From assembly GCF_000519125.1 (NCBI RefSeq), contig NZ_KI912582.1, forward strand, positions 186,001-250,000: DNA of 64,000 nucleotides, in the 5' to 3' direction. Source of the stretch: Desulfocurvus vexinensis DSM 17965. GTDB taxonomy: Bacteria > Desulfobacterota > Desulfovibrionia > Desulfovibrionales > Desulfovibrionaceae. Numbering within the stretch: the first letter of the stretch is position 1; each line of letters starts with the position of its first letter. The notes under the pieces were generated by a model, which saw nothing but the letters and a program-made list of their open reading frames with translations, was not told the origin of the DNA and ran no database searches. The translations under genes were made by a program, and so were the position numbers. Below, piece by piece: positions 48,188 through 59,023 of the stretch.

Positions 48188-49645
48188 TCAGGCCAGGGGC
48201 AGCCAGACGGGCTCGGCCTCCAGGCGCGCGCCCGAGCGCGGCAGCGAGACCGTGAACACCGCGCTGCCGCCCTCGCGGGTCATGGTCATCACCCCGCCCA
48301 TCTGCTGGACCATGCTGTAGCAGTTGGGCAGGCCGAAGCCGCCGTCCTCGTAGGGCAGGTAGAGGCGCTCGGGGTCGATGTCGCGCAGGTTGCGCAGCTC
48401 GTAGTCGAAGCTGGCGCACACGGATTCGCCGGTGGCGAAGGTGCGGATGTTCAGCGACCCGCCGCTGGTCAGGGCGCGGGCCGCGTCCTGGAGCATGATG
48501 GTGAAGACGCGGTCGAGCAGCCCGGGGTCGGCCATGGCCTCGGGCAGGCCGGGGGCGAACAGGGCCTGCACGGCGATGGCGGCCTCGTCCAGTCCGGGGG
48601 TCAGCCGTTCCAGGGCGGCAGCCAGCACTGCGCCCAGGCTCAGGGGCACGCTGTGCACGTCCATGGGGTTCAGGTAGCCCTTGATGCGCTCCAGGAGTTT
48701 TTCCAGGCGCTGGGATTCGCGCAGGATGATCTCGGTCTCGGGGAAGTCGGGGGCCTTGGCCGAGAGGCGCCGCGCAAAGCCGCCGATGGACATCAGCGGG
48801 TTGCGGATCTCGTGGGCCACCTCTTCGGAGATGGCGCCGATGGTCTTGAGCTTTTCGTCCATGACCCGCGAGTGCTCCAGGTAGATGCGCTCGGAGATGT
48901 CCATGAACACGCCGTCCAGGGCGTTGGCGCCGGGCTCGGGGCTGCGGGGCATGGTCTTGAGGATGCCGTGCACGTCGAAGCCCCGGCGGTGGACCATGCG
49001 GCACTGCACCGTGAGGGGGTAGTGGCTGGCGAAGGCCTGGGCCAGCACCTTGCGCACCCGGCCCCGGTCCTTCATGCGCACGCGCGAGGACAGCCAGCTG
49101 TCGCTGGCGGTGGCCTCCTCGGGCGAGAAGCCGAGCATGGGCTGCACCGCGCGGTTGACGAACTCCAGGCTCAGGTCCTCGCGCAGGCGGAAGATGAGCA
49201 GCGGCACGTTCTGGATCAGGGCGGCGTAGCGACGCTCGGCCAGGGCCGCCCGGCGGCGCAGGGCCAGGCGCTCGTGGAAGCGCGACAGGCACAGGCGCAG
49301 GGCCTCGGGGGTGTAGGGCTTGACCAGGTAGTCCGACGCGCCCAGTTGCAGGGCGCGGATGACGCGCGCCGAGTCCGCCGCGCCGCTGACGAAGACCAGC
49401 TCAATGCCCGGCCACTTCTCGCGCAGGCGCGCGGCCAGGTCCAGCCCGTCCATGTCGGGCATGACCACGTCCACAAAGGCCAGCACGGGCGGGGCGCCCT
49501 CGGCCTCGAGGGCGTCGGCCCCGCGCATGTGGGGCTCGGCGGCCAGCCCGGCATCGGCCAGGGCCCCGGCCAGGGCGTGGCAGACCACGGGGTCGTCGTC
49601 CACCACCAGGGTGCGCAGGGTGTGGTAATGCTCGTGCCAGTCCAC
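48188..49645 (-). CDS. receiver-PAS-histidine kinase
   Basis: 485 residues from GTG 49645 with CGGAG upstream. Domain order: receiver (1-120; DDDP at 16-19, Asp59 in FVDVVMPDMDG, LVKPY), PAS (about 135-255), HisKA with His278 in EEVAHEIRNPLMS, and HATPase_c (GVPEDGGFGLPNCYSMVQQMGG region; G2 box GGFGLPNCYS). A receiver at the N-terminus means it is itself controlled by another kinase. No output regulator is adjacent. Soluble. Confidence 0.9.
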   Translation of the reverse strand: MDWHEHYHTLRTLVVDDDPVVCHALAGALADAGLAAEPHMRGADALEAEGAPPVLAFVDVVMPDMDGLDLAARLREKWPGIELVFVSGAADSARVIRALQLGASDYLVKPYTPEALRLCLSRFHERLALRRRAALAERRYAALIQNVPLLIFRLREDLSLEFVNRAVQPMLGFSPEEATASDSWLSSRVRMKDRGRVRKVLAQAFASHYPLTVQCRMVHRRGFDVHGILKTMPRSPEPGANALDGVFMDISERIYLEHSRVMDEKLKTIGAISEEVAHEIRNPLMSIGGFARRLSAKAPDFPETEIILRESQRLEKLLERIKGYLNPMDVHSVPLSLGAVLAAALERLTPGLDEAAIAVQALFAPGLPEAMADPGLLDRVFTIMLQDAARALTSGGSLNIRTFATGESVCASFDYELRNLRDIDPERLYLPYEDGGFGLPNCYSMVQQMGGVMTMTREGGSAVFTVSLPRSGARLEAEPVWLPLA

Positions 49646-49831
49646 GGGTACTCCGGGAGATCGTGTTCCTGGCTGGTATTGAACACCATGGGCCTGGGAA
49701 AGGCAACCCTTTCCCCGGCGCCCCGGGGCGCGCGCGGGGGGTGGATAATCCGCGCCGGGCCGGGTATGCTGGCCCTGGCGGCGCGGGCAGGGCGCGGCGC
49801 GAAACAGGGCCGACACCAAGCGAGGTGGAGC

Positions 49832-50728
49832 ATGGGGCAGCGCGTAGGATTCCTGGGCCTGGGCATCATGGGCCGGGCCATGGCCGAGAACGTCTTGAGG
49901 GCGGGGTTTCCGCTCACGGTCTACAACCGCACCGCCGACAAGGCGGCCATCCTGGCCGCGCTGGGCGCGCGGGTGGCGGCCACCCCGCGCGAGGTGGCCG
50001 AGGCCAGCGACGTGGTGGTGGCCATGCTGAGCGGCCCCGAGGCCGTCTACGCCGTGCTGGCGGGCGAGGACGGCGCGGCGCGCGGCCTGGAGCGGGGCAA
50101 GATCTTCGTGAACATGAGCACCATCTCCCCGGCCTACGCCCGCGAGATCGCCGGGGGCCTGAAGCCCCTGGGCGTGCAGTACGTGGACGCGCCGGTGTCG
50201 GGCTCCAAGCGCCCGGCGGAGGAAGGCACGCTGGTGGTGCTGGCCGCCGGGGCCGACGCGGCCATCGACGCCGTGGAGCCCGTGCTGCTGGCCATGGGCC
50301 GCAAGGTGGTGCGCTGCGGGGCCGTGGGCCAGGGCTCCATGGCCAAGATGGGCGTGAACCTGCTGCTGGGGGCGATGATGGCCGGGCTGGGCGAGGCGCT
50401 GGCCTTCACCCGCAAGGGCGGGCTGGACGACGCGGTGCTCATGGACATCGTGGCCTCGGGGCCCCTGGCCTGCCCGCTGTTCGCCATGAAGAGCGAGATG
50501 CTGGCCAGCGGGTACTACCCGGCGCAGTTCCCCCTGAAGCACATGGCCAAGGATCTCAAGTTCGTGCTGGATACGGCCTACGACACGGGCGCGGCCACGC
50601 CCCTGGGCGCGGCGCTCTCGCAGCTCTACGGCGTGGGCCGGGCCCGGGGCCTGGGCGAGATGGACTTCGCCGCAGTGGCCCGCGTGCTCGAGGAGCTTGG
50701 CGGCGGCAAACAGGGCGGCAAGGGCTAG
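49832..50728 (+). CDS. beta-hydroxyacid dehydrogenase (GLYR/GarR/HIBADH family)
   Basis: 298 residues. N-terminal Rossmann motif GFLGLGIMGRAM with GLGIMG at 9-14 and NRT preferring NADP(H), substrate motif DAPVSGSKRPAEEG, and catalytic Lys in GQGSMAKMGVNLLLG. The family includes glyoxylate/succinic semialdehyde reductase, tartronate semialdehyde reductase and 3-hydroxyisobutyrate dehydrogenase; SGSKRPAEEG fits the glyoxylate/succinic semialdehyde group best. Ribosome site GAGGTGGAG before ATG 49832. Stands alone, ended by the terminator at 50747. Confidence 0.9.
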   Translation: MGQRVGFLGLGIMGRAMAENVLRAGFPLTVYNRTADKAAILAALGARVAATPREVAEASDVVVAMLSGPEAVYAVLAGEDGAARGLERGKIFVNMSTISPAYAREIAGGLKPLGVQYVDAPVSGSKRPAEEGTLVVLAAGADAAIDAVEPVLLAMGRKVVRCGAVGQGSMAKMGVNLLLGAMMAGLGEALAFTRKGGLDDAVLMDIVASGPLACPLFAMKSEMLASGYYPAQFPLKHMAKDLKFVLDTAYDTGAATPLGAALSQLYGVGRARGLGEMDFAAVARVLEELGGGKQGGKG

Positions 50729-50746
50729 ACGCCCCGGCCAGCGGCG

Positions 50747-50791
50747 CAAAAAAACCGGGCCCCGACGCATGGCGTGGGGGCCCGGTTTTTT
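50747..50791. terminator. strong bidirectional terminator
   Basis: ACCGGGCCCC and its complement GGGGCCCGGT flanked by A-run on the left and T-run on the right, between convergent genes. Confidence 0.88.
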
Positions 50792-50879
50792 GCATGGGCA
50801 CGCGAGCACGGGCGCGGGGCATCCTGCGCAGGGGCCGCCCCGTGGGCTGCAAGGCGCGGCTGCGGGGCCGGCGCGGGCC

Positions 50880-51782
50880 CTAGCTGCCCCGGCGCAGGGT
50901 GGCCAGGGCGATGCCGCCCACGATGAGCCCGCCGCTGACGGCGTGGACCCAGGTCATGGGCTCGCCCAGCAGCACGGCGGCCTCCAGCCCGCTGAACAGC
51001 GGCAGGGTGTAGTAGATGAGCCCTGCGGCGGTGGGCCCGGCCTGCTCCAGGGCCCGGCCCCACAGGAAATAGGCCGCCACCGAGGCCATGACCCCGACGT
51101 AGAGCACCGCGCCGACCACCGCCGGGGTCACGGGCGCCCCGCCCGGGGGCAGGCCGTGGGCCTCCCACAGCGCCCAGGGCACGAGCCCTGCGGCGCCCAG
51201 GGCGAAGGTCGCGGCCAGCAGGGCGCCCTGGTCCAGCTCCGCCGGGCGGCGGCGCAGCAGCACGCTGTAGATGGAAAACAGCAGCGCCGCCAGGAGCATC
51301 AGCGCGTCGCCGGGGTTGAAGCGCAGCTCCAGCAGCCGCGCGGGCTCGCCGCGCGTGACCAGCAGCACCACCCCGCACACGGCCACCCCGGCCCCGGCAA
51401 AGGCCCGGGCCGTGACCCGCTCGCCCAGAAACAGGGCCGAGATGGTCATCAGGAACACCGGGGTGGAGGTGGCGATGAGGGCCATGTTCAGGGCCTCGGT
51501 GTGCCGCCCGGCGATGTAGATGAGGGTGTTGAAGGTGGACACGCCAAGCAGCGCCGAAACCAGGACGTAGCCCAGGTGGCGGCGCAGGAGCGCCCGCTGG
51601 CGCACGGCGGCGGCCAGCCCGAAGGGCAGGATGGCCACCGTGGCCGTGGCCCAGCGCAACAGCGCCAGGCGCACCGGGGGGAAGACCTCGCCCAGCCCGC
51701 GCGAGACCACGAAGTTGCCCGACCAGATCACGGTGGCGGCCAGGGCGCACAGGCAGCCGACGAGAAACGCGGAACGGCGCAT
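50880..51782 (-). CDS. EamA/DMT-family transporter
   Basis: 300 residues with ten helices in two EamA repeats (ATVIWSGNFVVSRGLGEVFPPVRLALLRW; ALLFSIYSVLLRRRPAEL). Drug/metabolite transporter superfamily; substrate unknown. Same strand as and 20 bp downstream of the rfaE2 gene, so it is the third gene of a YkgJ-like/rfaE2/EamA unit. Confidence 0.9.
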   Translation of the reverse strand: MRRSAFLVGCLCALAATVIWSGNFVVSRGLGEVFPPVRLALLRWATATVAILPFGLAAAVRQRALLRRHLGYVLVSALLGVSTFNTLIYIAGRHTEALNMALIATSTPVFLMTISALFLGERVTARAFAGAGVAVCGVVLLVTRGEPARLLELRFNPGDALMLLAALLFSIYSVLLRRRPAELDQGALLAATFALGAAGLVPWALWEAHGLPPGGAPVTPAVVGAVLYVGVMASVAAYFLWGRALEQAGPTAAGLIYYTLPLFSGLEAAVLLGEPMTWVHAVSGGLIVGGIALATLRRGS

Positions 51783-51802
51783 GGCAAAGGGATCCGGCGG
51801 GT

Positions 51803-52306
51803 TCAGCGGCCGCCGTGGGCGGCCAGGATGCGTTCGATGAGCCCGGTGGTGGCGTAGCCGGGCAGAAGCGGCAGGGACAGCACGCGCCCCCCGGCGGCCT
51901 CGACCACCTCGCGGCCCACGATGCGCTCCACGCTCCAGTCCCCGCCCTTGACCAGCACCTCGGGGCGCAGCTCGCGGATGAGTTCCAGGGGCGTGTCCTC
52001 GGCAAAGGAGGTCACCAGATCGGTGCAGGCCAGGGCGGCCAGCACGAACATGCGGTCCGCCACGGGGTTCACGGGGCGCGCAGGGCCCTTGAGGCGGCGC
52101 ACCGAGGCGTCGTCGTTCACGCCGACCACCAGCAGGTCGCCCTGGGCCCGGGCCCGGGCCAGCAGGTCGGCGTGGCCGGGGTGCAGGATGTCGAAGCAGC
52201 CGTTGGTGAAGACCACGCGGCGCCCGGGGCGCAGGGCCGCCAGCCGCGCGGCGGCCTCGGCCCGGGGCACGACCTTGGGGCAGGGCGGCAGGGCGGCGGG
52301 GCTCAC
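51803..52306 (-). CDS. rfaE2: heptose 1-phosphate adenylyltransferase domain protein (RfaE2)
   Basis: 167 residues: nucleotidyltransferase motif [17 protein letters not shown] (33-49), [36 protein letters not shown] and C-terminal [11 protein letters not shown], all typical of HldE domain II. It forms ADP-D-glycero-beta-D-manno-heptose for LPS inner core. Here it stands alone without the kinase domain, as in organisms with split RfaE1/RfaE2. GTG start overlaps the upstream stop (GTGA). Confidence 0.92.
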   Translation of the reverse strand: MSPAALPPCPKVVPRAEAAARLAALRPGRRVVFTNGCFDILHPGHADLLARARAQGDLLVVGVNDDASVRRLKGPARPVNPVADRMFVLAALACTDLVTSFAEDTPLELIRELRPEVLVKGGDWSVERIVGREVVEAAGGRVLSLPLLPGYATTGLIERILAAHGGR

Positions 52307-53091
52307 CGGCGCACCTCCAGGCCCGGGCAGGCGCCGAAGAGCACCAGGGTCAGCCAGTCCTGGGCGAACTCCAGGCGCGCGGCCTCGTCGGCCAGCACGG
52401 CCTCGGCCCGGCCCGGGGCCATGTCCAGGCGCTCCAGCAGGCCGGTGTCGCGGATGAAATCGGCGAAGGAATCGAGCTGGTACAACGCCAGGGCGGCCAT
52501 GTTGGCCCGGCGCGGGTCGATGGGCCGCCCGGTGTCCTTGATGCGGGCCATCAGGCGCATGGTGCGGTCGTTGCTGGCGTTGTAGACGGCCAGCTCCTGG
52601 TCCGCCAGCCAGGTGGCCGGGGTGAAGGTGCTGTCCTGCCCGAAGCCCTTGCAGTGGCCCTCGCGCACCAGGAAGAAGCGTTCGCGCACGGTGCCGTCCT
52701 CGCCCGGGCGCGTGGCCCGGCCCAGGGGGTAGGTGCGGCAGGCCGAGGGGCGGTGGGGATACACCGTGCAGCCCTGCGGGCTGACGAAGGGGCAACTGCG
52801 GCGCTTGTCGTCGCGCATGCGCAGGCGCATGAGGGGCAGGCCGGTGTCCGGCGCCAGGGCCACGTGGGCCCGGGTGCGGATGAATTCGGCGCTGGACTCG
52901 CCCAGGGCCTGGCGCAGGCGCAGCACGTCAAAGGGCGTGAGCATCAGGTTCAGGTCACCGCAGCAGGCGTTGAAGCAGGGCACCTGCGGGTGGCAGGCGA
53001 AGCGGAACTCCTGGTCCGGCGCCAGCTCGGGCAGGCTGTCCAGGAAGCGTTGGGTGGCGTCGTGGTCGCGGGTGGGGGCGTCGTCGCTCAT
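52303..53091 (-). CDS. YkgJ-type Cys-cluster protein
   Basis: 262 residues. N-terminal Cys-rich motif [28 protein letters not shown], then [25 protein letters not shown], the signature of the YkgJ/Fli-CxxC metal-binding family (PF03692; Zn or Fe-S cluster). No membrane segment. ATG 53091 (MSDDAP) was picked over upstream in-frame starts whose residues are Pro/Arg-rich; a start at 53103 is possible. First gene of the group with rfaE2 and EamA. Role unknown. Confidence 0.85.
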   Translation of the reverse strand: MSDDAPTRDHDATQRFLDSLPELAPDQEFRFACHPQVPCFNACCGDLNLMLTPFDVLRLRQALGESSAEFIRTRAHVALAPDTGLPLMRLRMRDDKRRSCPFVSPQGCTVYPHRPSACRTYPLGRATRPGEDGTVRERFFLVREGHCKGFGQDSTFTPATWLADQELAVYNASNDRTMRLMARIKDTGRPIDPRRANMAALALYQLDSFADFIRDTGLLERLDMAPGRAEAVLADEAARLEFAQDWLTLVLFGACPGLEVRR

Positions 53092-53298
53092 GGGGCGGGG
53101 CATCCCACGCGGGGCGGGCAAAGTCAAGCCGGGGACGGGGCGCGGCGGGGCCGGGCGGCGCGGGCGGCGGCGCGGCAAGCCCGGGAAGGCGCAACCGTGC
53201 GCACGCTGGCGGGCGCGGGAGCGCGGCCCGGGCGTCTTGCGGGCCGCCCGGGCTTGGGGTAGTGTGCCCGAAATCCACCGTCATCCCGGAGTGTCGCC

Positions 53299-53859
53299 AT
53301 GAACCGCTTGCGCGCCCTTGTCCTTTGCAGCCTGGCCCTGGCCGTGCTGGCCGGATGCAGCACCAAATCCAACCTCGTGCCCCTGGAATACCTGGCCGTG
53401 GGCCAGGCCGAGGGGCTGTGCGCGCGGCCCGTGGCCGTGGGCACCTTCACCGACCGCCGCCCGGCCGCCGACATCGGGCGCGACCGCAACATCGCCCTGT
53501 ATCCCGCCGGGATCACCGTCGAGCAGTGGGTGGCCCGGGCCCTGGAAACCGAGCTGGCCGCCCGGGGCTGCGAGGTCAGCCGCGAGGCCGACTCGCCCTT
53601 CACCCCCGACCAGGCGCTGCGCGGCGAGATCCTCAAGCTCTCCATCGTGCGTGACGGGTTCGACTACACCACCGAGCTGGAGCTGGTCCTGACCCTGGTG
53701 CGCGACGGGCAGACCGCGTTGCGCAAGACCTACCACGGCCGCTGGGAGCGGACCTTCGTCACCCCGTCGGATACGCGCTTCCGCGACCTGCTGCGCCAGG
53801 CCCTGCAGGACGTGCTGCGCGATGTGGCCCACGACCTGCGGCCCCTGCTGGGCCAGTAG
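53299..53859 (+). CDS. lipoprotein of unknown function
   Basis: 186 residues with lipobox LAGC (Cys20) after a signal peptide; ribosome site GGAG before ATG 53299. The body begins KSNLVPLEYLAVGQAEGLCARPVAVGTFTDRRPAADIGRDRN, similar in style to YajG/LptE-like lipoproteins that assemble at the outer membrane, then an alpha/beta domain (VEQWVARALETELAARGCEVSRE). Function not assigned. 93 bp upstream of the hybrid kinase. Confidence 0.8.
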   Translation: MNRLRALVLCSLALAVLAGCSTKSNLVPLEYLAVGQAEGLCARPVAVGTFTDRRPAADIGRDRNIALYPAGITVEQWVARALETELAARGCEVSREADSPFTPDQALRGEILKLSIVRDGFDYTTELELVLTLVRDGQTALRKTYHGRWERTFVTPSDTRFRDLLRQALQDVLRDVAHDLRPLLGQ

Positions 53860-53952
53860 GGTGCCCCGGCCCCGGGCCCCGCGCCCGGGGCCGTGCCCGC
53901 CCCCGGCAAATCCTCTTTTGCACGGCCCGGCAGTGTGCTACGCTGTTGGGGC

Positions 53953-56283
<2,331 letters not shown>

Positions 56284-56352
56284 CACGGCGGCCAATGCCG
56301 CTAGGGTTAGGAAAGATGCAGCGGGGGTGTCCGGGCCCTGCGGGAGGCAATC

Positions 56353-56883
56353 ATGGCTGAGATGGATGCAGGCGGCGTGCGGCAGTACCTGAGCTTCGTG
56401 CTCGACGACGAACTGTACGCGCTGGACATTGCCAAGGTCCGCGAAGTGCTGGAGTTCCAGAGCGTGACGCGCATCCCGCGCGCGCCGGAGTTCATGCGCG
56501 GAGTCATCAACCTGCGCGGCCACGCCGTGCCGGTGGTGGACCTGCGCCTGAAGTTCGGCATGCAGGCCACCCCGCAGACCGTGGACACCTGCGTGATCAT
56601 CGTCGAGGCGGCCATGGAGGGCGAGGGCGTGATCCTGGGCGCCCTGGCCGACTCGGTGCGCGAGGTCTTCGAGCTGGCCGGGGAGGACATCGCCCCGCCC
56701 CCGCGCATGGGCACGGGCGTCCGCTCGGAGTTCATCCACGGCATGTCCAAGCTGGGCGAGCGCTTCATCATGATCCTGGACATCGACCGCGTGTTCTCGG
56801 CCCAGGAACTGACCGTGGCCGCCGCGAGCGCCGCGCAGGACGCCCCGTCCGCCCGGCCCGAGGCGGCCCTGGCCGAGGCCTGA
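56353..56883 (+). CDS. cheW: chemotaxis adaptor CheW
   Basis: 176 residues with the CheW SH3-like fold: QYLSFVLDDELYALDIAKVREVLEFQSVTRIPRAPEFMRGVINLRGHAVPVVDLRLKFGM, then CVIIVEAAMEGEGVILGALADSVREVFEL. Normal size with an Ala-rich tail. Ribosome site GGGAGG. It couples chemoreceptors to CheA. No other che gene is in the window. Followed by the terminator at 56905. Confidence 0.94.
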   Translation: MAEMDAGGVRQYLSFVLDDELYALDIAKVREVLEFQSVTRIPRAPEFMRGVINLRGHAVPVVDLRLKFGMQATPQTVDTCVIIVEAAMEGEGVILGALADSVREVFELAGEDIAPPPRMGTGVRSEFIHGMSKLGERFIMILDIDRVFSAQELTVAAASAAQDAPSARPEAALAEA

Positions 56884-56904
56884 CCCAGGCCCCGGCTCCA
56901 TGCG

Positions 56905-56939
56905 AAAGGCCCCGGCGCAGCGTTGCGCCGGGGCCTTTT
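56905..56939. terminator. intrinsic terminator after cheW
   Basis: 15-bp arms AAAGGCCCCGGCGCA and complement with a 4-nt loop, followed by TTTT; also usable by the convergent gene ending at 56964. Confidence 0.88.
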
Positions 56940-56963
56940 GGCGTGCTTGCGCCGGGGCGGGCC

Positions 56964-57884
56964 TCAGCCCGCGCCCGCCAGCAGCTTCTGGAGCTCCAGG
57001 GGCTCGCCGCGCGCGGCGTCGCGGCGCAGGCTGAGCGCGCCCTTGGGGCAGGCGTTGACGCATACTCCGCAGCCCATGCACTGCGCCGGGTCCAGGCGGG
57101 TCACGCCGCCTTCGAAGGTCAGGGCCTGGAACTGGCAGCGCTTGGCGCACAGCCCGCACTGCGCGCAGGCTGCGGCGTCCAGCTCGGCCACAAAGCCCGA
57201 GGAGCAGAGCATGGGGATGCCGTTGCGCTGGGCCTGCATGGCCCCGCAGCAGCACGAGCAGCAGTTGCAGATGGCGTAGAAGCGCCCCAGCAGGGCTTCC
57301 TTGAAGAAGGCGTGGTGCACGTGGCCGCGCCGGTCCTCCTGCTCCAGGATCTCCACGGCCTGCTCGGGGCTGATCAGGCGGCTTTTGCCCGGGTGGTGTT
57401 CCAGCACGAAGCTGGCGAAGGGCTCGCCCACCACGAGGCACACGTCCAGGGGCAGGCAGGGGGTCTCGTGCGCGCTGCGGCAGGGGCATTCCAGGGCCAC
57501 GATGCGCCCGGGGCTTTGCAACACCAGGTCGCGGGCCCGCTTGTAGGGGATGACCTTCTCCAGGTCGCGGATCTCGATGTCGCGGCGCACGGTGACCAGC
57601 CGCCGGGCCTCGTCCAGGGGCAGGGCCTTGCCGTGGTAGCTGTCGGCCCAGGTCACGCGGTCCGGGTCGGCGTGGGCGTCGGGCCGGGTGGGGTACAGGC
57701 GCGTGGCCAGGGCGGCCAGGGGGGCCAGGAGCCTGGCCATGGGGTGCGTGCCCAGGCCCAGGCCGATGTACAGGTAGGGCCAGCGCAGGTAGACGTAGCC
57801 GTGCAGCCGCTCCAGCAGCGGGTAGCCCGGGATGCGGGCCGCCTCCTTGAGCAGGCGCAGGGTGGAGGGCTTGAACAGGGGCAT
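56964..57884 (-). CDS. 4Fe-4S protein with extra Cys-rich site
   Basis: 306 residues. After a helical start (STLRLLKEAARIPGYPLLERLHGYVYLRWPYLYIG, possibly membrane-associated) comes ALECPCRSAHETPCLPLDVCLVVG, then an unusual Cys cluster ICNCCSCCCG, and two ferredoxin motifs CAQCGLCAKRC and CMGCGVCVNACP. Proteins of this kind occur as redox proteins of unknown partner in anaerobes. ATG 57884 (MPLFKP) is preferred, with only a weak ribosome site. The frame stays open and codon-like for 48 bases upstream to ATG 57932, which suggests either a longer N-terminus or a frame disruption (see the next entry). Confidence 0.85.
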   Translation of the reverse strand: MPLFKPSTLRLLKEAARIPGYPLLERLHGYVYLRWPYLYIGLGLGTHPMARLLAPLAALATRLYPTRPDAHADPDRVTWADSYHGKALPLDEARRLVTVRRDIEIRDLEKVIPYKRARDLVLQSPGRIVALECPCRSAHETPCLPLDVCLVVGEPFASFVLEHHPGKSRLISPEQAVEILEQEDRRGHVHHAFFKEALLGRFYAICNCCSCCCGAMQAQRNGIPMLCSSGFVAELDAAACAQCGLCAKRCQFQALTFEGGVTRLDPAQCMGCGVCVNACPKGALSLRRDAARGEPLELQKLLAGAG

Positions 57885-57969
57885 GGCGGGTTTCCGGGGC
57901 TTTGGGGGCTGGGGCGAGAACCAGATTTCCATGCGCAGGCCGCGCGCGTCGCGGGGCGGCTTGCCCTGG

Positions 57970-58165
57970 GGCAGGCCGCCGCGTCCAGCAGGTCGTGGGC
58001 TGCGGCGGCCACAGGGCCGCAGCGTAGCCCCTTGCGCGCCCAGGCGCAACCCTCGGCGCACAGCACGGCCCGGCGCACCTCCAGGCCCGGGGCGCCGTGC
58101 CTGGAGGGCAGGGTGTGCCCGGTGAGCCGGGCCAGGGCGACCTCGACCACGCGTTCCGGCCCCAC
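57970..58165 (-). other. coding-like stretch upstream, possible frameshifted N-terminus
   Basis: From GTG 58165 a frame reads GPERVVEVALARLTGHTLPS, then PGLEVRRAVLCAEGCAWARK and RCGPVAAAAHDLLDA with almost every third base G or C, as in real genes here, and protein-like composition. After about 57985 the bias moves to the frame of the 4Fe-4S gene. A frameshift (natural or sequencing error) fusing both, or a short separate gene, would explain it. No strong ribosome site. Confidence 0.35.
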
Positions 58166-58255
58166 GTCCCCGGGGGGTGTTCGCGGGCGGCAAAAGCATG
58201 TATGTTCAAGGGCAGGCCAGACCCGGGGCAACCGGGGCGGCCGAAGGGAGCCTGC

Positions 58256-58984
58256 ATGCGTCTGGCCGTTCTTGCCGACATCCACGGCAACAGCCTCGCC
58301 CTGGCCGCCGTGCTGGAGCACGCCGCACGCCAGGGGGTGGACCGCTTCGTGAACCTGGGCGATATCCACTATGGCCCGCTGGACCCGGCGGGCACCGCCG
58401 CGCTGCTGGCCCGCCAGCCCATGGCCAGCGTCGCGGGCAACCAGGACCGCCTGCTGCTCACGCCGCCCCCCGGGCCGGGCCCGACCCTGGCCCGCGTGCT
58501 GGCGGCCCTGCCCGCCGGGGAGCTGGCGCGCCTGGCCGCGCTGCCCCGGATCATGACCCTGGAAGGCGGGGTGCTGCTGTGCCACGGCACGCCCGGCGAC
58601 GACACGCGCTACCTGCTGGACGACGTGGCCTCGGGGCTGCCCGTGCCGCGTCCGGCCCGCGACGTGGAGGCCGACCTCGCGGGGTGGGACTGCCCGCTGG
58701 TGCTGTGCGCGCACTCGCACCTGCCGCGCGTGCTGGACACGGGCCGCCGCCTGGTGGTCAACCCCGGCAGCGTGGGCCTGCCCGCCTACGCCGATGACCA
58801 GCCGCCCCACGCCATGAGCTGCGGCACGCCCCACGCACGCTACGCCGTGGTGGAGCGCGCCGGGGCCCTCTGGCGCGCGCAGGTGTTCGAGGTCGGGTAC
58901 GACTGGCACGCCGCCGCCGCCCTGGCCGCTGCCAATGGCCGCGACGATTGGGCGCACTGCCTGGCCACGGGCCGGGCCCGCTGA
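58256..58984 (+). CDS. calcineurin-like metallophosphoesterase (YfcE/MPP type)
   Basis: 242 residues with the family motifs ADIHGN (7-12), NLGDIHYG, GNQDR (usually GNHD), CHGTP, CAHSHLPR and NPGSVGLPA. It hydrolyses phosphoesters with a bimetal centre; physiological substrate unknown. ATG 58256 follows GAAGGGAG. The replacement of His by Gln in GNHD affects a residue that normally polarises catalysis. 39 bp upstream of the glutamate dehydrogenase gene. Confidence 0.9.
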   Translation: MRLAVLADIHGNSLALAAVLEHAARQGVDRFVNLGDIHYGPLDPAGTAALLARQPMASVAGNQDRLLLTPPPGPGPTLARVLAALPAGELARLAALPRIMTLEGGVLLCHGTPGDDTRYLLDDVASGLPVPRPARDVEADLAGWDCPLVLCAHSHLPRVLDTGRRLVVNPGSVGLPAYADDQPPHAMSCGTPHARYAVVERAGALWRAQVFEVGYDWHAAAALAAANGRDDWAHCLATGRAR

Positions 58985-59023
58985 CCGCTACCGGCGGCCC
59001 GCCGCCGCCGCAAGGAGACCGCC

